DNA of 50,963 bases from a virus, in IMG/VR virus record IMGVR_UViG_3300044825_001111, positions 1-50,963 of that record. The stretch is one strand, 5' to 3'. Position numbers and translations under genes: made by a program. A model generated the notes under the pieces. That model was not told where the DNA came from, did no database searches, and saw only the letters and a list, made by a program, of their open reading frames with translations. Positions 32,483 to 40,753 of this stretch are shown here, piece after piece (the stretch's first letter is position 1; every line of letters starts with the position of its first letter).

Positions 32483-32945
32483 CGAAGAAGAGGCCAGGCA
32501 GGCGGCTCGGCGTCGCCCGCAAGTGTGGGTATGGCTCGCCGGTGAACGATTGCAACGTGAGGTCGCCCTCGACCGTCAAGGCGTTGGCGACCACGTTCCG
32601 CAATTCCAGACCCGAGAATGATTTTTCCGGCGTGTCCGCTGAGGACGCCAGGACAAGCACGATGTCGACCGTGATCTGCCCGGTGGCCGCCTCGATCGCT
32701 TCCCAGATCTCGCGGCTGACGTTCCCGATCCGAAGCCTTGCCAGCGGCGCGTCGTCGCCGTCACCCGGTAGCTCGATCTCGAAGGGATAGGCCAAGAAGT
32801 CGTGACCGTTCGAGACAATCTTTTCGCTGTTGTTGCAGACCCGGAACGTCTCAAACCCGGTGCCGCTGATGGTCAGCAAGACGATCGCCACCTCGTCCGT
32901 GCGGTGGCCGAGTATTGCCCGCGCCATTTCCTCCGAGATTGCCAT
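32475..32945 (-). CDS. Tail tip protein, DUF1833-like, 156 aa
   Basis: Begins MAISEEMARAILGHRTDEVA, then VCNNSEKIVSNGHDFLAYPF, PLARLRIGNVSREIWEAIEA and PYPHLRATPSRLPGLFFDD. These blocks match the DUF1833/lambda L-M-like tail-tip family. It lies directly before the NlpC/P60 gene, the standard order. ATG at 32945 in a TGATG overlap. Confidence 0.8.
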   Translation of the reverse strand: MAISEEMARAILGHRTDEVAIVLLTISGTGFETFRVCNNSEKIVSNGHDFLAYPFEIELPGDGDDAPLARLRIGNVSREIWEAIEAATGQITVDIVLVLASSADTPEKSFSGLELRNVVANALTVEGDLTLQSFTGEPYPHLRATPSRLPGLFFDD

Positions 32946-33151
32946 CAGGCGGCCGGTTTTCTTTCAAGCAAGGCGTTAACCCGCGCCACCTCTTCGGTGA
33001 CCAGGTCTGCGAGCGGCGCCTCTAGCTTAACTTTCAGCCAGTAGCGAATGTTTGAGTGCTGATAGGCGCTCAAAAGGATGTGCTGATTGTCACCCTCAAT
33101 GGGAGCGGCGCGCCATTGGTCGCGCGGTATCAGTTCAAGCGGTGGTAGCAT
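32945..33151 (-). CDS. Small tail-cluster protein, 68 aa
   Basis: ATG at 33151 overlaps the stop of the 458-aa tip protein (TAATG). The product reads MLPPLELIPRDQWRAAPIEG, then SNIRYWLKVKLEAPLADLVT and a helix. It is conserved in place between tip genes; its function is unknown. The longer frame to 33232 is discarded. Confidence 0.65.
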   Translation of the reverse strand: MLPPLELIPRDQWRAAPIEGDNQHILLSAYQHSNIRYWLKVKLEAPLADLVTEEVARVNALLERKPAA

Positions 33152-34527
33152 TATGCAGCCTCTCTCAGCAGCGCGCACTCGACGCGCCAGACCTGCGGCG
33201 CCACATACTGGATCTGCGGCGGCGCGGCCCATAGCCAGGCCTTGATCGCTTCGGTCTCCGGGTCGGTCCAGTAGAACGGCGTCGCCCCGTTGGCGCAGTC
33301 GTCCCGATAGAAGCGGTCGAGCATATCCTTCGCCACGTTGCTCTTGAGCATGAGCGCGAAGGTCACGTCGGCGTAGTTGCCTCCGCTCCTGGCGCGATAC
33401 TGCCGTGCACCGACTTCCGAATCCGTCCGCAGCGTGTCGTCGCCGGGCGTCGGCTTATAGGTGCCGTCGAGCGGCGATTGCGGAAAGTCATACGCAGCCG
33501 GCCAGAGCGGGCCGAACTGACCCGCTTGCACCGTCGCGTCGTCCAGCGTGGCAGACAGGCTGCCAGTGATGCCGCTTGCGGTCGTAGCGCCGACCACCGC
33601 GTCGTCGAGGGTAATCGAAGCCGAGCCGGTGAAGTCCCATGCAACGACGCCAGCTGCCACCGCGTCATCGAGCGTGACAGCCGCTTCGCCGTCGATGTCG
33701 ACCAGAACTTCCGTGTAGACCGTGGCGTCGTCGAGTGTGACGTCCAGATAGCCAAAAGTCTCAACGTCGATGGTGCCGGCCGCGGTGGCGTCTGCGAGCG
33801 TCTGGCTGAGAACGCCGTCCGCAACGCCGGATAGGTTAGCCGCCCCAGTTACGGTTGCATCCGCTGCAGTGAGCGCCAGCGCCCCCGCAATCGCCAAAGT
33901 GGCGGCGGCTGAAACCGTAGCGTTGGACAGCGACTTTGACATCGAGCCAGAAATCGAGCCGCTGGTCGTGATGACAAGCTGTGGCGGATTGGCCTGCGAT
34001 GGAGACTGCCACCACGCGATCTCTTCTTCGTTCGTGCCTGGTGCCGTCCCTGCCGCAAACAAGTCGGTGGTAACGTAGAACCGGGTGCTTCCCGACGGGT
34101 TGATGTTTGCCGGGAACGCGACGTTAGTAAACGAGTTGTATGCGCCAATCGACATCGCGCCAGATGCAAGAGTGGCAAGCAATGTGTCGCCGGCTACGTC
34201 AGCACCCGGCACCCAATCTGCTGTCGTGACCGAAGTGCTAAAGTCGTAAAGCCGAGCCTGCGCCACGAAGGGATTGTCGGCGACCACGTTGCCTAAATAG
34301 ACCTTGAGCTCGACGCTGGTGATGGTGCCGGTCACACCCGAGGTGTCAAACTCTAAGAACGACTCGTAGAGGTAGTTTGTGCCGGTTATAAGCTGCTGGC
34401 CGATGATCTGCGCTGTCGAGGAAAATGCAGTCTTCGTTCCGCTCGTCCCACGCGCATTGGCATAATTGCTTGCCTGAGAGCGCACATAGCCAAAATTTGT
34501 TGACGCATTGATGGTGTAGACAGGCAC
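33151..34527 (-). CDS. Tail tip protein with LDDA repeats, 458 aa
   Basis: GTG start at 34527, with GAGGTGG upstream. Residues 1-190 are a beta-rich domain. A run of degenerate units follows (residues about 195-345: SKSLSNATVSAAATL, LTLDDATVY-, ITLDDAVVGA-, ATLDDATVQA-type). The last 115 residues (WPAAYDFPQSPLDGTY, FYRDDCANGATPFYWTDPET, QVWRVECALLREA) resemble the end of the 448-aa protein at 34959-36305. Likely a distal tail protein with repeat-based decoration. Confidence 0.7.
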   Translation of the reverse strand: MPVYTINASTNFGYVRSQASNYANARGTSGTKTAFSSTAQIIGQQLITGTNYLYESFLEFDTSGVTGTITSVELKVYLGNVVADNPFVAQARLYDFSTSVTTADWVPGADVAGDTLLATLASGAMSIGAYNSFTNVAFPANINPSGSTRFYVTTDLFAAGTAPGTNEEEIAWWQSPSQANPPQLVITTSGSISGSMSKSLSNATVSAAATLAIAGALALTAADATVTGAANLSGVADGVLSQTLADATAAGTIDVETFGYLDVTLDDATVYTEVLVDIDGEAAVTLDDAVAAGVVAWDFTGSASITLDDAVVGATTASGITGSLSATLDDATVQAGQFGPLWPAAYDFPQSPLDGTYKPTPGDDTLRTDSEVGARQYRARSGGNYADVTFALMLKSNVAKDMLDRFYRDDCANGATPFYWTDPETEAIKAWLWAAPPQIQYVAPQVWRVECALLREAA

Positions 34528-34541
34528 CGATCCACCTCAGA

Positions 34542-34949
34542 TCAGGCGTTGCCGGCTGTGATCTGGAAGGCTGACACCGAGAAGGCCTGGCCGGCGTTGA
34601 ACGTCACCGAGTCAACAGTGAGGTCGCCGCCGCCGCCGGTGACAGTGACGGTGCCTTGCGCGCGGCAGGTTGTGCCATCGCTTTTGTACAGACGCCAGTG
34701 CGCCGCCGTGCCGCTATTGTCCGCCGAGCCGTCTGACCAGGTGCCGTTTTTGGTAATAGCGCCCGATGACGCCGCGTTGAATGCGGTCGCCGGAAGGCTG
34801 AGGGTTGCCAATACAGTGCCGGAATCCGCTGTGGCGACGTTGGCTGGCGCCGACCCGGTGCGGATCTTGAGAACCGGCGAAGCGCCAAGCTCCGAGACAA
34901 ACGCATCAAGCATCGCATTGCGCGATGCGACTGCAAGCTGAAGTGCCAT
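34542..34949 (-). CDS. Conserved phage structural-type protein, 135 aa
   Basis: AGGAGA precedes the ATG at 34949. The blocks MALQLAVASRNAMLDAFVSE, ASPVLKIRTGSAPANVATAD, TWSDGSADNSGTAAHWRLYK and DLTVDSVTFNAGQAFSVSAF are those of a very common phage protein of unknown function found among tail and decoration genes. A role on the virion surface is likely. Confidence 0.75.
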   Translation of the reverse strand: MALQLAVASRNAMLDAFVSELGASPVLKIRTGSAPANVATADSGTVLATLSLPATAFNAASSGAITKNGTWSDGSADNSGTAAHWRLYKSDGTTCRAQGTVTVTGGGGDLTVDSVTFNAGQAFSVSAFQITAGNA

Positions 34950-34958
34950 GATCTTCTC

Positions 34959-36305
34959 CTAAGATTGTCGGATGAGCCGAACGGCGACGTCCCAAACGTC
35001 GGCCGAGTAGTGTTGCGGATCGGGCGCCTCGGCCCATTCCCAGATGCGCGAGGTGACGCCGCCATCCTCGGGATCGTGCATGACGAAGGTCAGCGCGCCT
35101 TGGTCGCAGGTGTCGAACCAGAACGCGATCAGCGCGTCTTTCTGCGCCGAGGTCAGGCGGAACGAGCCGCTGCAATTGTATTGAGCCGTTGTCACCATGC
35201 GGCGGACTCGCGGCGTTCCGATCGACGGCTGAAACTCGGCAACGGTGTCTGCTGCCGCGCGCTGCCAGGTCTGAGGGAAGCCGACCAGCTCGGGCCAGTG
35301 ACGTGCCTCGATGCCGCCGCTGTAGATCAGCGACGCCGAGGTGCCGGTGAGCGTGTAAAAGCCGGAATCAGCCGACACGCCATTAAGGCGCGTCAGGTTC
35401 GCGGTTGCCCCGGTGAGGGCGTAGGAACCAGCAGACGCAACGACTTCCCGCCCGTAGAGCAGGCTCGCCGCCGCGCCGGTGAGCGTATAGACGCCGGTTT
35501 CCGCGCCGACGACCTTTGCCCCGCTGCCCTGCTTGATCAGGCTGGCAGGCGTCCCTGTCAGCGCGTAGGCGCCAGCGGCACCGGTGATGATGACAGCGTG
35601 CAACAGGCTTGCCGCGACGCCAGTCAAGGCGTAGGCGCCGGGATCGGCGGTGATGATCTTGGTTTCAAGAGGGCGGATCGCCAGCGTGAAAGACGCCCAA
35701 TTCCGCGCCGACGCGGAGATCGTGAATGCGCCAGGATCTTCGCTCGTCCCGGTTGCCAGCTTGCACGCTACAGAGACGGCGTTCCCAACATTTGTGTTGG
35801 TCTGCACGGTGTTGACGCCAAGGGCGAAGCCGGTCGGATAGGAACCGAAGGTAAAGTCGCCGTTTTCGCAGAAGGCCACCGCGAGCCAAAGGTTTTCAGC
35901 ACTTCCCCAGGACGGCGTCAGCGACGGCGGGTCTGGCGCCAGCGTTGACGTCTGCTGGTTTGCCGACGAGACGGCGATCTCTGAGGTCGAGACGCCGTTG
36001 CGGTGACCGTTGATCAGCAGCGTCACCGCGCTCGCTCGCTTCGGTGCGTCAATGGTAACAGTCTGCGTCGACCCCTCAGACCCCGCCGCAATCTTGGCAA
36101 AGATCGCGCAGGAGTCCTTGGCATTGACGTCCGCAGACGCCAGCAGCGTCCAACCGCTCGGCGTCGTGATGCCGCCTTGGTCGTGGCGAATGAAACACAT
36201 CAGCAGCAGATCGCCCGACGAGATGCCGGTCGGCAGCGTCACCGCATGTGAGGTCGTTGACGAGTCCTGCGAATAGGTCGCCGTCGATTCGATTGCGACG
36301 GCCAT
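34959..36305 (-). CDS. Tail tip protein with GAYALTG repeats, 448 aa
   Basis: ATG at 36305, immediately after the previous stop. Residues 1-215 form a beta domain (TYSQDSSTTSHAVTLPTGIS onward). Five repeats of about 24-27 residues follow at about 215-345, each with a [GS].Y.LTG..A.L core (GAYALTGVAASLL, GVYTLTGAAASLL). The last 110 residues (HWPELVGFPQTWQRAAADTV, DTCDQGALTFVMHDPEDGG, DVWDVAVRLIRQ) look homologous to the end of the 458-aa protein. Confidence 0.7.
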   Translation of the reverse strand: MAVAIESTATYSQDSSTTSHAVTLPTGISSGDLLLMCFIRHDQGGITTPSGWTLLASADVNAKDSCAIFAKIAAGSEGSTQTVTIDAPKRASAVTLLINGHRNGVSTSEIAVSSANQQTSTLAPDPPSLTPSWGSAENLWLAVAFCENGDFTFGSYPTGFALGVNTVQTNTNVGNAVSVACKLATGTSEDPGAFTISASARNWASFTLAIRPLETKIITADPGAYALTGVAASLLHAVIITGAAGAYALTGTPASLIKQGSGAKVVGAETGVYTLTGAAASLLYGREVVASAGSYALTGATANLTRLNGVSADSGFYTLTGTSASLIYSGGIEARHWPELVGFPQTWQRAAADTVAEFQPSIGTPRVRRMVTTAQYNCSGSFRLTSAQKDALIAFWFDTCDQGALTFVMHDPEDGGVTSRIWEWAEAPDPQHYSADVWDVAVRLIRQS

Positions 36306-36713
36306 TTACCTGACGTCCCAGAACGGCCGCAGATCGAAGAGCTCGGGTCGCTCGCGGCGGTCAAAGTTCTTGGCGAGCGGATGATCGCCGCCGACGCAGA
36401 ACTTCACATGGCAGCGCCCGCAGGTGTTGCAATAGATCTTGTAGATGTCAGGCTTGCCCTTGGCGGCGTCGGTCGGGCACGAATACCAGGCCTCGATGTC
36501 GTGAGCGTTGAGGTCGCGGCAGCATTCCGCGATCTTGTCATTCGTGGCGAACTGTTCAAACCACTTCTGCTTGCCCCAGAGGACGTGTTTGATCTTCTTC
36601 ACCGCGATGCGGGCGCAGGCGAGAATGTGCAGGCTGTCCGGCGGCTCATAGGCAAGCGTCCGGCTTTCCGGCGGCTGATTATGGCCGATCTGCGGAGGCT
36701 GATGGTCCATCAT
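36306..36713 (-). CDS. Cys-rich conserved phage protein, 135 aa
   Basis: ATG overlaps the HNH stop (ATGA at 36713). It has a Pro-rich start (HQPPQIGHNQPPESRTLAYE), a helical middle (KKIKHVLWGKQKWFEQFATN) and a metal-binding-type end (IYCNTCGRCHVKFCVGGDH). The Cys/His cluster suggests a zinc site. It sits among tail-tip genes; its function is unknown. Confidence 0.65.
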   Translation of the reverse strand: MMDHQPPQIGHNQPPESRTLAYEPPDSLHILACARIAVKKIKHVLWGKQKWFEQFATNDKIAECCRDLNAHDIEAWYSCPTDAAKGKPDIYKIYCNTCGRCHVKFCVGGDHPLAKNFDRRERPELFDLRPFWDVR

Positions 36714-37156
36714 GCGCAGGGCGTCGTCAGTGTGCGTTCAACCGACCATCCGCGGTTGAGGCGGACCCGGAGAAGGCGAGATTTCACGCCGAGACTTTCG
36801 GACCATTCCACAATCGTCATGCGGCGCCCGCCAAGTTCGAGATAGCGGTTCATCCGGCGATTGCGGCTCTGCTCCTTGCGCGAAGCCCAGCGACAGTTTG
36901 CTTTACAATAAGGACCGTCATTGTCGATGCGGTCGAGGGTCATGCCTTCCGGCGGCTCGCCCATGTCAGCGGCGAAATTCTCGAACACAGCCCAACGCGG
37001 ATCGTAAGCGATCCCCCGTCCGCCCCAATCCTTGAATTGTTTGTTGTTTGGGTTGTCGCATCGAGACTTCATGCCAAGCCAGCAAACATGCAGGCGCCAC
37101 TTGGGGTTTTCCTTTGAGCGCAGTGATTTCAATGAGAAACCGTGCTTGTAATTCAC
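36710..37156 (-). CDS. Free-standing HNH-type endonuclease in the tail cluster, 148 aa
   Basis: GTG at 37156 follows AAGGAG (37163-37168) at 6 nt; the longer frame is rejected. The pattern GRGIAYDPRWAVFENFAADM, TLDRIDNDGPYCKANCRWAS and EQSRNRRMN is a widely found homing-nuclease form, with an HTH-like end (MTIVEWSESLGVKSRLLRVR). It interrupts the otherwise structural gene order between the 139-aa protein and the tip genes, which fits mobile insertion. Confidence 0.85.
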   Translation of the reverse strand: MNYKHGFSLKSLRSKENPKWRLHVCWLGMKSRCDNPNNKQFKDWGGRGIAYDPRWAVFENFAADMGEPPEGMTLDRIDNDGPYCKANCRWASRKEQSRNRRMNRYLELGGRRMTIVEWSESLGVKSRLLRVRLNRGWSVERTLTTPCA

Positions 37157-37166
37157 GATCAACTCC

Positions 37167-37586
37167 TTATGCGGCAGTACAGAGAGATGCGCCCACATCC
37201 AAAGTAAATGTCTCGCCGTTGCCGACCGTGAACGTCGAGCCGTAGTCAAACGAACACATCAGAATATCGGTGGTCGCCGTGTCGTCGTGGATCGAGATGT
37301 ACCGAGCCGATGCGGACCAGTCGGCGGCGCTCGCGGTCCACACGCAATCGACGGCAGTCATTGTGACCGTGCCACCGCTGCGGGTGCCGTCGTTCTGAAT
37401 GTCCATGCCACCGGCCGTGTAGCCGGTGCCGGTGATCTGCGTCAGGTCGGCCAGCTCGTCGTCGGTCGCCACAACCGGCGCGTCGGTATGGATCACCGCG
37501 CGGAAGGTGTCGGTGGTGCCGAAGATGTCGACTTCCTCGTTGACCAGCGCCTCGATGAAATGCTCGTACTTGACGAAAGATGCCAT
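37167..37586 (-). CDS. Conserved virion-type protein, 139 aa
   Basis: Blocks: MASFVKYEHFIEALVNEEVD, ADLTQITGTGYTAGGMDIQN, ASARYISIHDDTATTDILMC and FDYGSTFTVGNGETFTLDVG. This family is common in siphophages near tail genes, and a structural role is assumed. It lies just downstream of the tape measure gene. Confidence 0.78.
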   Translation of the reverse strand: MASFVKYEHFIEALVNEEVDIFGTTDTFRAVIHTDAPVVATDDELADLTQITGTGYTAGGMDIQNDGTRSGGTVTMTAVDCVWTASAADWSASARYISIHDDTATTDILMCSFDYGSTFTVGNGETFTLDVGASLCTAA

Positions 37587-37595
37587 TGTCTGCCT

Positions 37596-39266
37596 CTACC
37601 TCTGAGTGAGCGCGGCGGGCGTTGCGTACATGCCCGGCAGCGTCTTGCGATTGGTTTTCATGGCCTCGTCGCGGGCGATGCCGCGCACAATGACGTCGAG
37701 GATCTGCTCTCCGTTTGACCCGCGGCGCTTGCGCTGCTCGACCTGGCCGCCGCCCTGGTTGATGACGTTGACAGTCATGCCGCCGCCTGCGCCCATTGGC
37801 GTGACGCCTGCTGGACCGTGGATGATCTCGGGACCGTTCTCGCCAGCGATACCCCACTTGCCTGCGCCCAGGGTGCCGCCCTCGGCATAGAAGCCGCCGA
37901 AGCCTGCGATGCCTTGCGCGCCGCCTAGTTGGGTGCCGCCGAAGTTCAGAAGGTTCATCAAGCCGGACTGAACCAGTTGCGACAGAATGTCGGAGAGCGA
38001 GGATTTCAGGCTTTCCGCCATGTCCATCCATGCGTCCTTGAAAGACATCGTGCCGCTTGCCAGGCCAACGATTGCGTTGCCGAGATTGTCTGAGATGGAG
38101 GTGACGAGCTGGGTTGCCGCAGCATTGGCATCGTCAAAGCTGGTCGTCAGCTCCTGCACCTCGATGCCATATCCCCGAATGTCGTAGGCAGTGATTGATG
38201 GGACAGACCCGGAAGAGGTTCGCGGCAGCGTTCCCGTGCCCCTGGTGGCATTTGGCAGCGTTGGCGCCGGCTGGGTGCGCTGCGAAGAGGGAAGGTTCGT
38301 CTTGCCGCCTGCGGGTGTCTGCGGCCCGCCTGGACCCCATAGGGCGTCGAAATCAGATTGGAGCTTTGGAATGCTCTTTTCGACCAGCCCAAGATTCTGC
38401 AGGGCGGTGGTTAGAAGTTCGATTTCCTTGCGGGTGCTTTCGATATAGGGCGAGAGTTCTGCAAACCACGATGTGAGCGCCTCGACCCATTCCGTCACCG
38501 GCGGGCCGCTTTTGACCAATTCCACGAAACGGTTTGTGAGATCCACAAGACTCGGCAGCAGGGCTTCCATCACCTGCATGGTCAGGGCCTCGCCCGCCGT
38601 CTGCAGGCGGGTCAAGTTGTCGTTGAAGTTCTCGGCGGCAACCGCGGTCTGCTCGCTGACCACGCCACCGAAGCGTTCCAGTTCGTCGCCTGCTGCCGCA
38701 ATCGCTTCCCGGCCGCCGTTCAGCAGCGGGATCAACTCCGCGCCCGAACGGCCAAACAGCGCCATTGCAATTGCCGTCTTGCCCGCGCCGTCCTGCATGA
38801 CCGCGAACTTTGCGGCGATGTCGGCCATGATGTCGGACGTTGGACGCAGTTTGCCTTGCGCGTCGACGGCGGCGATGTTGAGCGCTTGCAGGGCTTCGGC
38901 AACCGAACCCTTGCCGCTCGACTGCATTTCGGCGAGGCCTTTGGAGAACTTGCCGACGCTGCCCGCAAGCTGATCGAGCGACACATCGGCCAACTTCGCG
39001 GCGTATTCCAGCTTCGACAGTTCGGCCACCGGAATGCCGATCTTCTGGGCCGCCTTGCCCAGATCATCCATGCGATTGGCGGCAGACTTCAGCGCCCCGC
39101 CAATGGTAGACAGCGACAGCGCACCGGCGGCGCCGATGGCAAACGCTTTAAGCCCCTTGCCGAGCGTCCCAAGCTGGCTCTGCACCGTCTTGACGCCCGC
39201 GCTAAACTGCGCGGTATCAATTCCGAGCCGAACCTGCAGGTTGCCAATTTGAGCAGATCCAGCCAC
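37596..39266 (-). CDS. Tape measure protein, 556 aa
   Basis: GTG at 39266 overlaps the preceding stop (TAGTG). The N-terminus (LQVRLGIDTAQFSAGVKTVQ, SQLGTLGKGLKAFAIGAAGA) and long helices (RMDDLGKAAQKIGIPVAELS) are typical. A Gly-rich end (FYAEGGTLGAGKWGIAGENG, GAGGGMTVNVINQGGGQV) matches the FxxGGxV-type C-terminus of lambda H-like proteins. At about 1.5 angstrom per residue a tail near 80 nm is expected. Confidence 0.9.
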   Translation of the reverse strand: MAGSAQIGNLQVRLGIDTAQFSAGVKTVQSQLGTLGKGLKAFAIGAAGALSLSTIGGALKSAANRMDDLGKAAQKIGIPVAELSKLEYAAKLADVSLDQLAGSVGKFSKGLAEMQSSGKGSVAEALQALNIAAVDAQGKLRPTSDIMADIAAKFAVMQDGAGKTAIAMALFGRSGAELIPLLNGGREAIAAAGDELERFGGVVSEQTAVAAENFNDNLTRLQTAGEALTMQVMEALLPSLVDLTNRFVELVKSGPPVTEWVEALTSWFAELSPYIESTRKEIELLTTALQNLGLVEKSIPKLQSDFDALWGPGGPQTPAGGKTNLPSSQRTQPAPTLPNATRGTGTLPRTSSGSVPSITAYDIRGYGIEVQELTTSFDDANAAATQLVTSISDNLGNAIVGLASGTMSFKDAWMDMAESLKSSLSDILSQLVQSGLMNLLNFGGTQLGGAQGIAGFGGFYAEGGTLGAGKWGIAGENGPEIIHGPAGVTPMGAGGGMTVNVINQGGGQVEQRKRRGSNGEQILDVIVRGIARDEAMKTNRKTLPGMYATPAALTQR

Positions 39267-39598
39267 TACCCTTTGTTCCTTTTTTGCAAGACTGCGTGCC
39301 AGTTGTAGGCGGCCGCGATTTGCTCGGCGCGGCTCTGTCGGTGCTTTTCACCGCGAACCGCCCGCAAAAATTCGGGCAGTTTCGGAAACTTCTTGGCCTC
39401 GACGCGGTTCAGTTGTGCCCCCGTCCATGCGCACCACGCTTGGAACTCGCGGTCACTTCGCATCCGTGCCACCATTGCGCGGGCCTCACGGTCCATCTCG
39501 CCCGGCGTCAGACGCCAGAAACGGTCAGGCTCACCGCCCGCCTCGATCCACTTGCCGTGGATGGCGGCCCAATCCCATCGGGCGAGCGGGTCTAAGGG
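39266..39598 (-). CDS. Tail assembly chaperone extension, probably made by frameshift
   Basis: The frame is open from 39616 to the stop at 39266. It reads PLDPLARWDWAAIHGKWIEA, then GGEPDRFWRLTPGE before its first ATG (39496, MDREARAMVARMRSD). The protein-like stretch before any start codon shows that translation enters from upstream. It is in the -1 frame relative to the preceding chaperone, whose stop (TAG 39594-39592) follows a Pro codon CCT that can re-pair as CCC. This parallels lambda G/GT. Confidence 0.65.
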   Translation of the reverse strand, partial: PLDPLARWDWAAIHGKWIEAGGEPDRFWRLTPGEMDREARAMVARMRSDREFQAWCAWTGAQLNRVEAKKFPKLPEFLRAVRGEKHRQSRAEQIAAAYNWHAVLQKRNKG

Positions 39599-39915
39599 TG
39601 GGCGCCATCGGCACCTTCAGCCGGGGCGGGAAAGGCCGCGTTGAATGCGTCGGTCAGAACCTCAACCGACCTCTTTGGCCCGAGGGCGTCCATGATCTCG
39701 CCGGCGGATTCGAGGCTGGTGCCCGGCTGCTTTGGCAGGAGCGCAGCCCAGAGCAGAACGCGGCGAACCGAAACCCATTCGATCTCGGCCATGATGGCCA
39801 CAATCGACTTGCGCAGAATGTTCTCGGCCTCACAGATGGCGTTGGTCGAGAACTTGATTGTGTAGGTCTTGCCGCCAGCGTCGAAGCCGACCTCTCCCTT
39901 GATGTCGTTTGCCAT
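39592..39915 (-). CDS. Tail assembly chaperone, 107 aa
   Basis: ATG at 39915 in a TAATG overlap with the tail tube gene. Blocks: GGKTYTIKFSTNAICEAENI, VSVRRVLLWAALLPKQPGTS, EVLTDAFNAAF. These match GTA/lambda G-like chaperones that coat the tape measure during tail assembly. Location between tube and tape measure is standard. Confidence 0.82.
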   Translation of the reverse strand: MANDIKGEVGFDAGGKTYTIKFSTNAICEAENILRKSIVAIMAEIEWVSVRRVLLWAALLPKQPGTSLESAGEIMDALGPKRSVEVLTDAFNAAFPAPAEGADGAHP

Positions 39916-40337
39916 TAGGAGATCGTCGTCGCGCCGCTGGTCTTCATCTGCCATGTCGCAGACAGCTTGTCGTCTGGCGCCGCGCTGATGGTGTAGGATT
40001 CGGTCGAAGCCTCAAATGTCCAAACCACGGTCGGACTGCCGGGCCACGTAACCCTGCACATGATGTTGACCGCAGCATCAATGATCTGGCGAATGAGCTG
40101 ATCGGTTGTGCTGCCGGGCACAAAGTTCATCTCCACCGTACAGTTGCCGCCGTCCGTCAGCCCCTGAATGAACTCGCGGCGACGGTTTGGAGACCGCATG
40201 TGCGTCACGTCGATCTGATCGATCGTGTCAGAAGGCGGCTCAAAATTTGTGACCTCGGCCAGCTCGGTCCAGCTCGATCCCGAATTGGTCGAAACCTCGA
40301 CAATCGTTCCCAAGCCAATTCTTGCAGAAGTAGCCAT
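39915..40337 (-). CDS. Major tail tube protein, 140 aa
   Basis: Blocks: MATSARIGLGTIVEVSTNSG, WTELAEVTNFEPPSDTIDQI, DVTHMRSPNRRREFIQGLTD and TVEMNFVPGSTTDQLIRQII. This is the tail tube fold of siphophages (VTxMxSPxxxREFI..GL.DGG). It polymerises into the tube through which DNA passes. The gene is 3 nt past the stop of the DUF3168 gene. Confidence 0.88.
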   Translation of the reverse strand: MATSARIGLGTIVEVSTNSGSSWTELAEVTNFEPPSDTIDQIDVTHMRSPNRRREFIQGLTDGGNCTVEMNFVPGSTTDQLIRQIIDAAVNIMCRVTWPGSPTVVWTFEASTESYTISAAPDDKLSATWQMKTSGATTIS

Positions 40338-40340
40338 GAC

Positions 40341-40751
40341 TTAAACTCCGTTGTGGAAAATGATGAAGTCGAGCGAGGTGCGGAAAAGCTTGTCCGGCGA
40401 GGCCTCCGGCTCGTAGCCATCGCGCTCGGTGTCCAGAAAGCAGCCTTGAAACTCGATGCCGTCAGTCGTGACCTTGAGGCCCGAAAGGCAGGCCTCGATC
40501 GCCCGCGCCAGGCCCTTTGCCGAGGCGAAGGTCAGGCCGTAGCAGTCGATTTGAATGCGCGACTCCTGGAAGCCAGAGGGGCCATCCATCGGCGTGTCGC
40601 GGAGGCCCGTGACCTTGTGCAGCGTGGCGTAGGGCTTCGAGACGCCTTGCGGGGCGAGCGTCCAGTGCAGGCGACCGGGCTGCGATCCCGTTTGGACAAG
40701 CGCCGCCACCCCGCTGTCTGCCAGCAGGTAACCGATCAGGGCTTCTTCCAT
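40341..40751 (-). CDS. Tail completion protein, DUF3168 family, 136 aa
   Basis: Starts MEEALIGYLLADSGVAALVQ and continues LAPQGVSKPYATLHKVTGLR, RIQIDCYGLTFASAKGLARA. These are DUF3168 blocks (tail terminator type). The protein would cap the tail and join it to the head. ATG at 40751, two bases after the preceding stop; the longer frame is a shadow. Confidence 0.85.
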   Translation of the reverse strand: MEEALIGYLLADSGVAALVQTGSQPGRLHWTLAPQGVSKPYATLHKVTGLRDTPMDGPSGFQESRIQIDCYGLTFASAKGLARAIEACLSGLKVTTDGIEFQGCFLDTERDGYEPEASPDKLFRTSLDFIIFHNGV

Positions 40752-40753
40752 TG

